Positions 20,241-29,787 of a DNA stretch of 64,000 bases are shown in pieces (position 1 is the stretch's first letter; the number at the start of each line of letters is the position of its first letter). Under the pieces are notes generated by a model that worked only from the letters and a program-made list of their open reading frames with translations, was not told the origin of the DNA and did no database searches. The DNA is from an uncultured Paracoccaceae bacterium. GTDB taxonomy: Bacteria > Pseudomonadota > Alphaproteobacteria > Rhodobacterales > Rhodobacteraceae. The stretch spans positions 1,516,501 through 1,580,500 of the forward strand of contig CANLPZ010000001.1 of assembly GCA_947493145.1 (NCBI GenBank), in the 5' to 3' direction. The position numbers and the translations under genes were made by a program.

Positions 20241-21419
20241 TTAATCCGTTTCTTGCACGTCGATCCGCTTGAATGGGCCATAGGACGTCAGAATTTCGTT
20301 TTCACGGTCAACCGCTTTGCGTTCTTCGTTCAAAAACTGCGCGATGGCAGATCGAAACCCGTCATCGCGGATCCAATGGAGCGAATGCGTCGTCACCGGC
20401 AAATATCCACGTGCCAATTTGTGATGGCCCTGCGCGCCGGCCTCGACACGGCTTAGCTTGTTGCCAATCGCGTATTCAATCGCAGCGTAATAACACAGTT
20501 CGAAATGCATGCAGGGGATATCACGAACACATCCCCAATAGCGGCCGTACAATGTGTCAGCACCAATAAAATTCAAAGCACCAGCAACATAGGTTTCGCC
20601 GTCTTTTGCCAGCATAAGAACAACGTCATCGCGCATGTCCGCTTGGATACAGTTGAAAAACGCGCGCGTCAGGTACGGGGTGCCCCATTTTCGCGCGCCG
20701 GTGTCTTGGTAAAACACCCAAAACGCATCCCAATGCTCTGGACGAATGTCATCTCCTGTAAGAATTTCGATCTCGCCACCAAAGGCGTGAGCCGAGGCGC
20801 GTTCTTTGCGAATGTTTTTGCGTTTGCGCGATGACAGGGACGCAAGAAAATCATCAAAGCTGTCATAACCGTCATTCAACCAATGAAACTGTTGGCTCGC
20901 TCGGGACAAAAGACCGATTTCCTGACCGATTTCAGCTTCTTTTGGTGTGCAAAACGTAATGTGCGCTGAGCTGATGTCATTGTCAGTTCCAAGCTGAACA
21001 ACACCTTGGATAAGCGCAGAAATCCCTGTGCTTTCAAACCCATCACGGGTCAAGAACCGGCGCCCCGACGCAGGTGTAAACGGAACCGAAATTTGCAGTT
21101 TCGGGTAATAGTTACCGCCGGCGTTTTCGTAGGCATGCGCCCAGTTGTGGTCAAAAATGTATTCGCCTTGGCTGTGCGATTTTACGTACATGGGTGCCAC
21201 TGCAATGGTTTGGGTACCGTGCAAAACGTGCATATATCGGGGTGCCCAACCTGTACCTTCGCCCACGGACCCGCTTGTTTCCAATGCGTGCAAGAACCGA
21301 TACGTCGTAAAGGGATCTATCGGACGGCCAACGCCAGACGGATGCGCACAGGCGTCCCAATCTGTTTCGCCGATTTGATCAATCGTGGGAACAATGCGGA
21401 CTTCAACAGGGTCGGTCAT
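20241..21419 (-). CDS. COG3146-type GNAT/FemAB-like acyltransferase
   Basis: A 392-residue cytosolic protein of the family once called peptidoglycan biosynthesis/recognition protein. Diagnostic stretches include FDHNWAHAYENAGGNYYPKLQ, SSRKRKNIRKERA, and ALNFIGADTLYGRYWGC. The fold is two GNAT-like halves, as in FemX enzymes and leucyl/phenylalanyl transferases, which suggests aminoacyl or acyl transfer. The actual acceptor is not established. It sits between the GDPD and PfkB genes in the secretion-linked operon. Confidence 0.85.
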   Translation of the reverse strand: MTDPVEVRIVPTIDQIGETDWDACAHPSGVGRPIDPFTTYRFLHALETSGSVGEGTGWAPRYMHVLHGTQTIAVAPMYVKSHSQGEYIFDHNWAHAYENAGGNYYPKLQISVPFTPASGRRFLTRDGFESTGISALIQGVVQLGTDNDISSAHITFCTPKEAEIGQEIGLLSRASQQFHWLNDGYDSFDDFLASLSSRKRKNIRKERASAHAFGGEIEILTGDDIRPEHWDAFWVFYQDTGARKWGTPYLTRAFFNCIQADMRDDVVLMLAKDGETYVAGALNFIGADTLYGRYWGCVRDIPCMHFELCYYAAIEYAIGNKLSRVEAGAQGHHKLARGYLPVTTHSLHWIRDDGFRSAIAQFLNEERKAVDRENEILTSYGPFKRIDVQETD

Positions 21420-21468
21420 TTAGGGTCTTTCGTTTCACCCTTCATATTTGGACCAAAGCGTTCTGGGT

Positions 21469-22224
21469 TCAAGCGAGATACTGTTCAAATGTCACATTGT
21501 CAGCGATGCGGCGCGCGTTCGCTTCTTCTTCGGGGCTGCGAATGGTCCAGCAACATACGGGGAACCCAGCGTCTTTTATCCGCGCGACGGCTGGGTTGTT
21601 CAAATCGCGATGATCGTGGGAAATAAAACTGCATCCAAGGGGTTCAAAGTCTGGAATGTCGCGCAAGTCTTCGCCGCGTGTTTTTGGCAAAGTTGGCCAA
21701 TGTTCAGCGGCATAGTCACACGTTGTAAGACCAATCGGAATGCCATCAACGAGCTTTGAAAACGCAGCGACGGAATGTGGATTGAATGACATAACGGCGA
21801 CATCGCCTTTGTATCCGTTTAACGCCGTTGCGGTTGCCGTTTCCAATGGGCCGACGTTTGGACCCATAACCCCGTCTTGGTCTTTAATTTCTATCAAAAG
21901 GGGGACCTGCCCCGCGACGATATCCAGAATTTCGGGCAAGGTCGGAATCCCCTCGTCCCCATGGCGCAACGTGGTTTGGCTCAATTCAACAGTTTTGACT
22001 TGTTGTATCGGACCCTTTGCGTTTGCCAATCGTGCAAGGTCGTAGTCATGGAACACCATTGCATTGCGGTCCGCAGACAGCTGTACGTCGATTTCAATAC
22101 CATAGCCGCGTTCAATCGCCGCCCGAACTGCTGCACGCGAATTCTCAGGTCGCCCATCGGTTACATCATGGAGCGCGCGGTGAGCGATCGGGCGATCAAG
22201 AAAGGAAGCCGGAAGATGGATCAT
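21469..22224 (-). CDS. Glycerophosphodiester phosphodiesterase
   Basis: A 251-residue GDPD TIM-barrel enzyme that hydrolyses glycerophosphodiesters to glycerol-3-phosphate and an alcohol. The catalytic region shows IAHRALHD, NSRAAVRAAIERGYGIEIDVQLSAD and FHDYDLARL, with the metal-binding Glu and Asp and two catalytic His. No signal peptide is visible, so it acts in the cytosol. Its start overlaps the RidA stop by four bases. Confidence 0.9.
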   Translation of the reverse strand: MIHLPASFLDRPIAHRALHDVTDGRPENSRAAVRAAIERGYGIEIDVQLSADRNAMVFHDYDLARLANAKGPIQQVKTVELSQTTLRHGDEGIPTLPEILDIVAGQVPLLIEIKDQDGVMGPNVGPLETATATALNGYKGDVAVMSFNPHSVAAFSKLVDGIPIGLTTCDYAAEHWPTLPKTRGEDLRDIPDFEPLGCSFISHDHRDLNNPAVARIKDAGFPVCCWTIRSPEEEANARRIADNVTFEQYLA

Positions 22225-22682
22225 TCGATTTCAAAAATACCTTCGATTTCAACAGCGACACCGAATGGCAACGATGCAGCAGATACAGCCGAGCGTGAAT
22301 GGCGGCCGATGTCGCCTAATGCTTCGACCAAGAAATCGGACGCGCCGTTGATGACCATTGGCTGTTCGCCGTATTCAGCGGTCGAGTTCACAAAACCAGT
22401 CAATTTTATAACACGTTTTAAACGATCTAAGTCCCCGTCGCAGGCAGCTTTGACCTGTGTCAGCAAACCGATAGCACATGTTTTCGCTGCGTCTGCGCCG
22501 GCTGCGGTATCCATGTCGTCGCCCAGTTTTCCAATGATCATTCCGTCAGCGTTAAGGCTGATTTGTCCGGACACATAAAGCGTGTTTCCAACACGCACGA
22601 ATGGAACATAGTTCGCAGCGGGCAAGTTTGGTTTCGTCAGGGTTATCCCCATGTCTGCCAGTTTTGTTTCGATTTCGCTCAT
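22221..22682 (-). CDS. RidA family protein
   Basis: A 153-residue YjgF/RidA-like protein of the longer, YjgH/YoaB-type subgroup. RidA proteins are trimers that hydrolyse reactive enamine/imine intermediates. Family blocks include FVRVGNTLYVSGQI and RVIKLTGFVNSTAEYGEQP. The canonical Arg of catalytic RidA (near residue 105) is not evident, so deaminase activity is uncertain. It follows the HlyD-family gene by 58 bases and overlaps the GDPD start. Confidence 0.88.
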   Translation of the reverse strand: MSEIETKLADMGITLTKPNLPAANYVPFVRVGNTLYVSGQISLNADGMIIGKLGDDMDTAAGADAAKTCAIGLLTQVKAACDGDLDRLKRVIKLTGFVNSTAEYGEQPMVINGASDFLVEALGDIGRHSRSAVSAASLPFGVAVEIEGIFEIE

Positions 22683-22740
22683 GGAAAACTCCTTAGTCTG
22701 TTGGCGACACGCTATCTATGACGTCGGTTAAGGGAAACCC

Positions 22741-24042
22741 TTAATCTTCGCGGAAGGCCTTGGAAAAATAATCTGAAAGCGGTTTCACCAAATAGGCCAA
22801 AGGCGTACGATCTGCGGTCCGAATGAAAGTTTCCGCTGGCATCCCTGGAATTAGCGCAATGTCATTTGGAAGCCGTTCAGCCTCGCCTTCTTTTAAGACA
22901 ATCTCAGCGCGATAAAATCGTGTGGCAGATCGGTCGTCTTCGAAGGCATCTGCGGACACCTGTTGAACGCGACCGATAAGTTCAGGCGTGCGGCGTTGAT
23001 CTAACGCAGAAAAACGAACAGTTACATCTTGGCCGACAAATATTTTATCGATGTGAATGGGATCAATTTGTGCAGCGATAACCAGCGGACGATCTTGGGG
23101 CACCAAATACAAAACGGGTTCAGCGGGACGTATAACGGAACGGTCTGCAAACACAGTCATCCCATAGACAACACCAGATGACGGCGCCCGCAGGTCAAGA
23201 CGATCAAGTTGTGCCTGCGTTGTGCGACTGGCTTCCGACAATTCAAGCCGCTGGAATTGCAGGTCGCGCAATCGGGTGATCGCCTCTTCACGGCGTGTCG
23301 TCGATAGGCGTAAAATTTCGATGTCGGTCTCTGTAATGCGCCCCTCGGCTTGGGCTTTGCTTGCAGCTAATTCGCCTGCGCGGCCGGCTAGGTTTGCTTG
23401 CTCACGTTGCAACGCTAAAACGCGGCTGGCTTGGGCAAGACCTCGGTTCAACAGGTCCTGTTGGCTCGCCAGTTCTTGTTCAATCAATCCGAGTTGCGTC
23501 GTCAGCGACGTTTGCTGAGCCACGATGCCAGTGATTTGATCTGAAATCTGTGCGCGGCGTTTGACCAATTGGTCTTTGGTGCTTGCTTCGCTGTCCAAAC
23601 GGGCTGCCAAAAGCCGTTCCTGACCCGTCATGAGCGACGAAATTTCCGAATTTTCCTGACCGGCGGTGACAAGTGCAGCATCGAATTCGATTTTTGCGAT
23701 GTCGTCACGTTCGGCTGTCAAACGCGCCATGCGCGCCATGACTTCGTAAAGCTGCGCATTTGTAACGGCCAAATCCGATTGCAATCGTTCGGCGTCCAGC
23801 CGAATTAACGGATCGCCTGCCGATACTATATCGCCCTCGCGGACCAGAATATCGGACACCACGCCCCCGTCGGGGTGTTGGACGACTTGACGGTTTTGAT
23901 CAACTTCCAACTGACCCGCCGCGATGATCGCGCCAGAGATTTGCGTTTGGGTTGCCCAAATCCCGAACCCACCCAACAAAATGGCGATTGAAATCAGGCC
24001 AAGGATCATCGGGCCACGGGCAGACCATGTTTTCGCGCTCAT
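22741..24042 (-). CDS. Type I secretion membrane fusion (HlyD family) protein
   Basis: A 433-residue periplasmic adaptor with one N-terminal membrane anchor (about 12-33). A biotinyl-lipoyl half-site AAGQLEVDQNRQVVQHPDGG is followed by long alpha-helical coiled-coil hairpins (about 85-270), the second lipoyl half LDLRAPSSGVVYGM and a beta-barrel domain. It would bridge the ABC exporter to a TolC-like outer membrane channel. The PrtE/PrsE-type ending near YLVKPLSDYFSKAFRED supports a T1SS rather than a drug efflux role. Start and upstream stop overlap (ATGA). Confidence 0.92.
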   Translation of the reverse strand: MSAKTWSARGPMILGLISIAILLGGFGIWATQTQISGAIIAAGQLEVDQNRQVVQHPDGGVVSDILVREGDIVSAGDPLIRLDAERLQSDLAVTNAQLYEVMARMARLTAERDDIAKIEFDAALVTAGQENSEISSLMTGQERLLAARLDSEASTKDQLVKRRAQISDQITGIVAQQTSLTTQLGLIEQELASQQDLLNRGLAQASRVLALQREQANLAGRAGELAASKAQAEGRITETDIEILRLSTTRREEAITRLRDLQFQRLELSEASRTTQAQLDRLDLRAPSSGVVYGMTVFADRSVIRPAEPVLYLVPQDRPLVIAAQIDPIHIDKIFVGQDVTVRFSALDQRRTPELIGRVQQVSADAFEDDRSATRFYRAEIVLKEGEAERLPNDIALIPGMPAETFIRTADRTPLAYLVKPLSDYFSKAFRED

Positions 24043-25775
24043 GATACGCCTCCGTTATCTTTGGAATTCCGTATTTCACCAGCGTTGGCGACAGTTTTTT
24101 GTAAAACTTGATCCTTAGGGCCAAAAGCTTTGACGATGCCGCCATCCAGTACCAACAACGTATCGCATTCTTGGATTGCCGCAGGGCGGTGCGCCATGAT
24201 CAAGATGGCGCCACCTGCGGCTTTCATCCCTTTGATGGCGGCGTTCAGGGCTGTCGAACCTTGGTTGTCCAAGTTTGAGTTTGGTTCATCGAGAACCAGA
24301 ACCACCGGATCACCATACAATGCACGGGCCAAGCCAATCCGTTGAATTTGGCCGCCGGACAAACGCCCCCCGACAGCTGCAACCGGTGTGTCATACCCGT
24401 CAGGAAGTTTAAGGATCATATCATGTGCTGCGGCACGTTTTGCCGCGTCGATAACTTTGGCGTCCTCAGCGTTTTGTGCCAAACGCGCGATGTTGTCGCG
24501 AATAGTGCCGTCGAACAACTGAACCCGTTGCGGCAGGTACCCGATATATTGGCCAAGCGCATCGGGTGCATAGTTATCTAACGGGGCACCATCTAAGCGG
24601 ATCTTACCACTCGACGGGGCCCAGACGGATGTTATGGCTTTGGCCAAGGTTGATTTTCCAGCCCCTGATGGCCCGATCACGCCCATCGCTTGACCCGGCT
24701 TCACCTCCGCGCTGACCATTTTCAAAACGGCTTGTTTTTCACCAGGTGGGACTAAGGTCACTTGTTCAATCTTCAAATGCCCTTTCGGACGGGGGAGTTC
24801 GGTTTTTTGTTGTTCTGGGGGAACTGCGCCCAACAACTCAGCTAAGCTTTTCCATCCTAACCGCGCGCGCTGGATCAAAGGCCAGTTTCCAATCGTCTGT
24901 TCGATTGGCGCAAGCGCACGCCCTAATAAGATGGATGATGCGATCATCGCGCCAGGCGTTAGCGATCCTTGCAACACCAAATACGCACCAAGACCCAGCA
25001 TTGCAGATTGCAAAAACAAGCGTAGGACGCGCGTAAGCGCTGTAAACGTACCGCTGACATCGCCGGAGGCAATTGATGCGCCCAGCGCGTTTTGGCGTGC
25101 ATGTTTCCATCGGGCAAAAGCAGCACCGCGCATTCCGAGCGATTGGACCAATTCGGCTTCGTCGCGCAGATGGTCCCCCATGCGGTCGGCGGCCTGCGTC
25201 GCGGCGTTCGCATGCATCAATGGGCGGCGTGACAGCAGCTGGTTGGCAATCGTAAGCGTGATCAATAGAGCACCGCCGGCAATTGCTAAATATCCCATCA
25301 AGGGGTGAAATATAAATATTCCGATTAAGAATACAGGCGTCCAAGGGAGGTCGAAAAGGGCGGGAACCGCAGGCGATGTGATTAGCTTTTGTACGGCTTC
25401 AAGATCGCGCAGGCCTGATGCCGCGTTTGGGTTGCCACCGTCGACAGCTGATCTGCGCATAACAGCGGAAAAAACGCGTTCGTCCATATCGTCTTGGAAA
25501 CGCGCCCCGACGCGCCCCAAAACACGTGATCGCACATAATCCAATATCCCCATCATCCCGTACAAAAAGGCCACCAAAAGTGTCAGTGCGATCAGAGTTT
25601 CAACAGAACGGCTGCCCAATACGCGGTCATAGACGTTCAGCATGTACAGCGGACCGGTCAACATCAGCAGGTTTACAAACGCGGAAAAGACCGCGACAGA
25701 CCAATAAATTCTGCGTGATTTTGAACGTGCGCGTCGAAGTTCTGCGCGACCAAGGTGTTGAGCATTCGTGTTCAT
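24039..25775 (-). CDS. Type I secretion ABC transporter (permease-ATPase fusion)
   Basis: A 578-residue PrtD/PrsD-like exporter half. The membrane domain (about 25-310) has six segments; the nucleotide-binding domain has Walker A GPSGAGKSTLAK, signature LSGGQIQRIGLARAL and Walker B VLVLDEPNSNLD. There is no N-terminal C39 peptidase-like domain. Such proteins export RTX-type or other proteins with an uncleaved C-terminal signal. No RTX substrate and no TolC gene occurs in the window. It is the first gene of the minus-strand group ending at 19349 and is divergent from mlaA. Confidence 0.92.
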   Translation of the reverse strand: MNTNAQHLGRAELRRARSKSRRIYWSVAVFSAFVNLLMLTGPLYMLNVYDRVLGSRSVETLIALTLLVAFLYGMMGILDYVRSRVLGRVGARFQDDMDERVFSAVMRRSAVDGGNPNAASGLRDLEAVQKLITSPAVPALFDLPWTPVFLIGIFIFHPLMGYLAIAGGALLITLTIANQLLSRRPLMHANAATQAADRMGDHLRDEAELVQSLGMRGAAFARWKHARQNALGASIASGDVSGTFTALTRVLRLFLQSAMLGLGAYLVLQGSLTPGAMIASSILLGRALAPIEQTIGNWPLIQRARLGWKSLAELLGAVPPEQQKTELPRPKGHLKIEQVTLVPPGEKQAVLKMVSAEVKPGQAMGVIGPSGAGKSTLAKAITSVWAPSSGKIRLDGAPLDNYAPDALGQYIGYLPQRVQLFDGTIRDNIARLAQNAEDAKVIDAAKRAAAHDMILKLPDGYDTPVAAVGGRLSGGQIQRIGLARALYGDPVVLVLDEPNSNLDNQGSTALNAAIKGMKAAGGAILIMAHRPAAIQECDTLLVLDGGIVKAFGPKDQVLQKTVANAGEIRNSKDNGGVS

Positions 25776-25943
25776 ACGCGTAAATCCGCTTGATAGGGTT
25801 TTAAATAACGAAAATAATATGGCATTATAACGAAATAATTGTCACCGAATTACCACAAAATAAAACCGACTGACTTTTGGCAGTAGGCAACGCGCACCAG
25901 ACACTTATTTGAACACGAAAACAAGACCTCTAGAGATTTACAA

Positions 25944-26687
25944 ATGACAAACCTCACCGCTGTCAAAAATATCGCACTTGTTGCTGTCATTTCGGCGATG
26001 GCTGCGTGTACTGCGCCGCAACCGGGTGCAGAGTTTAATGACCCGTACGAGGACACAAACCGTGCTGTGCATGGGTTTAACAAAGGGTTGGACCGCGCAT
26101 TGGTCCGTCCCGCCGGCAAAGCCTACGGCGCAATTCTTCCTGATCCGGTCGAACAGGGCGTTTCTAACTTTGCCCAAAATGCGGGGTCGCCTGGCGACGT
26201 CGTAAACAACGTGCTTCAGGGCGATGTTGGTGGTGCTTTCACAAACACCTTCCGGTTTGTCATCAACACAACCGTAGGGATTGTTGGTTTGCTTGATGTG
26301 GCCAAAGCGATTGGTCTGGAAGCAGAAGAAACCGATTTTGGTGAAACGTTGCATGTTTGGGGTGCGGACGAAGGGGCGTATATCGAAATGCCCTTCTTCG
26401 GGCCATCCACAGAACGTGATGCGGCGGGAACAATCGTCGATTTGTTCCTAAATCCGCTGTCCTATGTTTTGCCATCACCTGAAAGTTCTTATGCGACTTT
26501 TGCGAAAGCAGGCGATTTGGTCGGCCAGCGTGACCGGTTTGCGTCGACGATTGACAGCATTTTATACGAAAGCGCAGACAGCTATGCGCAATCGCGGTCT
26601 TTGTATTTACAAAACCGCCGATTTGAATTGGGTGGCGACAATGATGCGCTGTTCGAAGATATTTACGAGGATCCATACGATGAATAA
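25944..26687 (+). CDS. mlaA: MlaA (VacJ) family outer membrane lipoprotein
   Basis: A 247-residue lipoprotein with lipobox MAAC (Cys near residue 20). Family blocks are DPYEDTNRAVHGFNKGLDRALVRPAGKAY and FGETLHVWGADEGAYIEMPFFGPS. MlaA removes mislocalised phospholipids from the outer leaflet of the outer membrane and passes them to MlaC. The C-terminal tail is acidic. The stop overlaps the start of the MlaC gene, so the two are translated together. The inner-membrane MlaFEDB part is not in the window. Confidence 0.93.
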   Translation: MTNLTAVKNIALVAVISAMAACTAPQPGAEFNDPYEDTNRAVHGFNKGLDRALVRPAGKAYGAILPDPVEQGVSNFAQNAGSPGDVVNNVLQGDVGGAFTNTFRFVINTTVGIVGLLDVAKAIGLEAEETDFGETLHVWGADEGAYIEMPFFGPSTERDAAGTIVDLFLNPLSYVLPSPESSYATFAKAGDLVGQRDRFASTIDSILYESADSYAQSRSLYLQNRRFELGGDNDALFEDIYEDPYDE

Positions 26688-27270
26688 CCCATCACGCCGA
26701 CATTTTTTGGCGCTATCAGCAGCGGTCGTTGCAGCTGGTCCTGCCGTCGCTTTGTCAGATTCCGAAGCGAAATCTTTGGTCGATAAAGTCGTGAAAGAAA
26801 TCAACGGTGTTATCAATTCCGGAAAATCGCAATCTGGCATGATTGCGGATTTTGAAAGAATTTTTGTCCGCTATGCTGATGTGAATACCATTGCGCGGTC
26901 AACACTTGGTGCAGATGCGCGATCTGCTTCCAAAGCGCAGCTTGCGGTGTACACCAAAGCGTTTCGTGGCTACATCAGCCGCAAATACGGCAAAAGGTTC
27001 CGCGAATTCGTTGGTGGGCGTATCGAGGTGCAAAGCGCACGCAAGGTAAAAAGCTTTTACGAGGTCAAAACATTGACCACGTTGAAAGGCTCATCGCCCT
27101 TTGAGTTGAACTTTCTTGTCAGCGATCGGTCCGGTAAGGACCTGTTTTTTGATATGGTAATCGAAGGCATTTCGCTGCGTTTGTCGGAACGCACAGAGAT
27201 CGGGTCAATGCTGGATCGTCGCAAAGGTAACTTAGACCAGTTGATCGCTGACCTGAATAAAGCAGGGTAA
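26680..27270 (+). CDS. mlaC: MlaC family phospholipid-binding protein
   Basis: A 196-residue periplasmic protein. The N-terminus MNNPSRRHFLALSAA has the twin-arginine pattern SRRxFL, so export may be by Tat. The mature part carries RYADVNTIARSTLG, FRGYISRKYGKRF and SDRSGKDLFFDMVIEGISL, typical of MlaC/Ttg2D. It should carry phospholipid between MlaA and the inner-membrane MlaFEDB complex. ATG 26680 overlaps the mlaA end in another frame and is much better than the long frame from 26464. Confidence 0.92.
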   Translation: MNNPSRRHFLALSAAVVAAGPAVALSDSEAKSLVDKVVKEINGVINSGKSQSGMIADFERIFVRYADVNTIARSTLGADARSASKAQLAVYTKAFRGYISRKYGKRFREFVGGRIEVQSARKVKSFYEVKTLTTLKGSSPFELNFLVSDRSGKDLFFDMVIEGISLRLSERTEIGSMLDRRKGNLDQLIADLNKAG

Positions 27271-27273
27271 ACC

Positions 27274-27624
27274 GTGCTTCGGGCGGTCGCGATTTGGGTG
27301 GCTTCGACTGGCACGGTTGTCGCCGCCGGAAGCTTTGACGGCATCTACAAGCAAACACCAACGTCAGATTGCGCAGCAATCGGGGCAAATGGTGGTTCCC
27401 TGAAGATTTCTAGTGGCATATTCACGGGCGTCGATATGGAATGCCTTTTGGCGCGGCCTGTGTCCGTTGTGAACATGGACGCCAAACTGTTTGATATGCA
27501 GTGCACCGGCGACGGCAGCCGATGGACCGAACGCGCCATGATCATGAATGCCGCGGATGGCGGGTTGATCATGGTTTGGAACGGTTATGCTTTTCACTAT
27601 GACCGTTGTGAAGCAGGCGAATGA
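27274..27624 (+). CDS. Small exported cysteine-containing protein of unknown function
   Basis: A 116-residue product starting with GTG three bases after mlaC. Residues 1-18 form a signal peptide (cleavage near VVAAG). Four cysteines remain in the mature part, enough for two disulfides, which fits a periplasmic protein. The placement suggests co-transcription with mlaAC. I do not recognise a family. It converges on the PBP1A gene with only three bases between the stops. Confidence 0.65.
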   Translation: MLRAVAIWVASTGTVVAAGSFDGIYKQTPTSDCAAIGANGGSLKISSGIFTGVDMECLLARPVSVVNMDAKLFDMQCTGDGSRWTERAMIMNAADGGLIMVWNGYAFHYDRCEAGE

Positions 27625-27627
27625 AAC

Positions 27628-29787
27628 TTAATTTCCGCCACTGAAAATCGAGCGCAGCAAGCTTTCAATCGCGGTTTCTTGGTTTTGCGGTTTGGGTTGC
27701 GGTGCTTCGACAATTGGATCGGGTACAGCGGCGGGTGGTGCTTTCATGGGCAATGGCGTCACAGGCGCAGTGGCCGTGATGCGTGTCATTGTCTCGCGCC
27801 ATATGTCAGCTGGAAGGCCCGAACCTGTCACGCCTGTCAGCGGCGTATTGTCATCATATCCCATCCACACCCCGGTCACATAGTTTCCTGTGAAGCCGAT
27901 AAACCACGCATCACGCGCAGCTTGGGTTGTGCCAGTTTTTCCGGCAACTTGACGTTCGCCAAGCTTTGCGCGCTGACCTGTTCCTTGCTCAATAACTTGG
28001 TGCATCATCCAAGTTAGTGATTCCGCACTGTCGCGCGTGATAATGCGTTCCCGAATGCCGCTGTCTTGGCGCGCCATTGGTTCGTCGTCGCCCAACAGTC
28101 GCAGTTCAACCAAACCATATGGGTCAACCGCAGATCCGCCGTTTAGAATACCGGCATAGGCGCCAGTCATTTCCAACAATGTGCTTTCCGAGGCCCCCAA
28201 CGCCAAGGCGGGGCCGTCTGCTAATTTGTTATCGATCCCAAATCCAGTTGCGACTTTTTTTACCAAATCTCGGCCAACGCTTTCCGAAATTCGAACTGCG
28301 GGCGTGTTTAATGATTCAACTAAAGCATCCGTCATGCTTACGGGGCCTTTGAATTCATCTTTGTAGTTTTTTGGACACCATTCACCAGATCCTGGCGTGT
28401 GGATACAAATCGGGGCATCTTGGACCAAATCATTCGGTGAGTACCCAAGTTCCAAGGCTGCGGCGAAAACGAAAGGTTTGAACGCTGACCCAGTTTGACG
28501 TTTTGCTTGTGTGGCACGATTAAAAGCGCCTGTGACTTTGGTTTGGCGCCCGCCAACCATGGCTCGTACGGCACCATCGGCTGACATCACAACAATCGCC
28601 GCTTGGGCCTCTGACCCTTGGCGCACCTTGTTGTCGAACACAAATTTCATGGCGTCTTCCGCTGCTGTTTGCAGCGTTTGATCAAGTGTCGTTTTAATAA
28701 TGACGTCTTCGGTCGTATCGCGCGTAAGGAACTTTGGCCCCGTGGACATAACCCAGTCCGCGAAATACCCGCCGGCACGCGCTTGCGCTGCGGGCGACAA
28801 GGTGGCCGGATTATCAATTGCATTTTGTGCTGCACTGGCGGACAAATACCCCTGCGTTTCCATCAAACGCACGACAACTTGACTGCGATTTTGGGAACGT
28901 TTCAGATTGTTCGTTGGGGCGTACCGCGTGGGTGCAACAAGCAAACCAACCATCATCGATGCCTGCGCTGGATTTACTTCGCCTGCTGAAATACCGAAGT
29001 AACGTTGTGATGCGGCCTCAAATCCCCGCGCACCAGCACCAAGGAATGCACGATTCAAATACACAGTTAGGATTTCATCCTTGGTGTATTTGATTTCCAT
29101 TCCCATGGCGTAGGTCATTTCTTTGATCTTACGCCACAGTGTCGTGCGTCGACAGTCGGCCTCATAGGCCGTTTCGTTTTTCCAAACCTCCGGATCGAAT
29201 GGCTGTCCTAAACAAAGGAGTTTCGCTGTTTGTTGTGTGATGGTTGATCCGCCATGACCAGACAAAGGACCGCGCCCCTCGCGAAGGTTGATACGGACAG
29301 CGCTTGCGATACCGCGTGGCGAAATACCAAAATGGCGATAGAATCTTTTGTCTTCGGTCGCGACCAATGCATTCTTGAGGTGTGGAGAAACTGTGCCGGC
29401 TGTGACCATTCCACCAAATTGGTCGCCACGCCATGCGTAGGTGTCGCCAAACCGATCCAACATCGTGACCGACCCGCGTGCACGCCCATCAACCAAATCG
29501 GTGACGGGTGGCAAAGTCATCGCAACGTAAAGTGCAGCAACTCCGACTGCGAGACCAACAATCATCCCGACGCGCCAGCCAAAGCCCCAAAGCAATCGCA
29601 CGATCCATTTGAAAATACGCCCGACAAACGCGAACAACGCCCCGATTGGGCCGCGTGGACGCTTCGGGGTTTTGGGTTTGCGCACAGCTTTTTTCTTTGT
29701 CTTGGTCGTCGCCTTTTTGACAGGCTTCTTTTTTTGCGCTGGATATCGTTTTTCAGCCACTAAAGGTGGTCGTTTTTGCCCGCTCAT
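27628..29787 (-). CDS. Penicillin-binding protein 1A (transglycosylase-transpeptidase)
   Basis: A 719-residue class A PBP. A very basic cytosolic N-terminus (Lys/Pro-rich, about 55 residues) precedes one membrane anchor near 65-95. The GT51 domain has ATEDKRFYRHFGI and GGSTITQQTAK. The transpeptidase domain has the SxxK Ser in RQTGSAFKPF, SLNTPAV as the SxN motif and GKTGTTQAA as KTG. It polymerises and cross-links peptidoglycan in the periplasm. I chose ATG 29787 over the GTG nine codons upstream, although neither has a strong ribosome site. Confidence 0.92.
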   Translation of the reverse strand: MSGQKRPPLVAEKRYPAQKKKPVKKATTKTKKKAVRKPKTPKRPRGPIGALFAFVGRIFKWIVRLLWGFGWRVGMIVGLAVGVAALYVAMTLPPVTDLVDGRARGSVTMLDRFGDTYAWRGDQFGGMVTAGTVSPHLKNALVATEDKRFYRHFGISPRGIASAVRINLREGRGPLSGHGGSTITQQTAKLLCLGQPFDPEVWKNETAYEADCRRTTLWRKIKEMTYAMGMEIKYTKDEILTVYLNRAFLGAGARGFEAASQRYFGISAGEVNPAQASMMVGLLVAPTRYAPTNNLKRSQNRSQVVVRLMETQGYLSASAAQNAIDNPATLSPAAQARAGGYFADWVMSTGPKFLTRDTTEDVIIKTTLDQTLQTAAEDAMKFVFDNKVRQGSEAQAAIVVMSADGAVRAMVGGRQTKVTGAFNRATQAKRQTGSAFKPFVFAAALELGYSPNDLVQDAPICIHTPGSGEWCPKNYKDEFKGPVSMTDALVESLNTPAVRISESVGRDLVKKVATGFGIDNKLADGPALALGASESTLLEMTGAYAGILNGGSAVDPYGLVELRLLGDDEPMARQDSGIRERIITRDSAESLTWMMHQVIEQGTGQRAKLGERQVAGKTGTTQAARDAWFIGFTGNYVTGVWMGYDDNTPLTGVTGSGLPADIWRETMTRITATAPVTPLPMKAPPAAVPDPIVEAPQPKPQNQETAIESLLRSIFSGGN

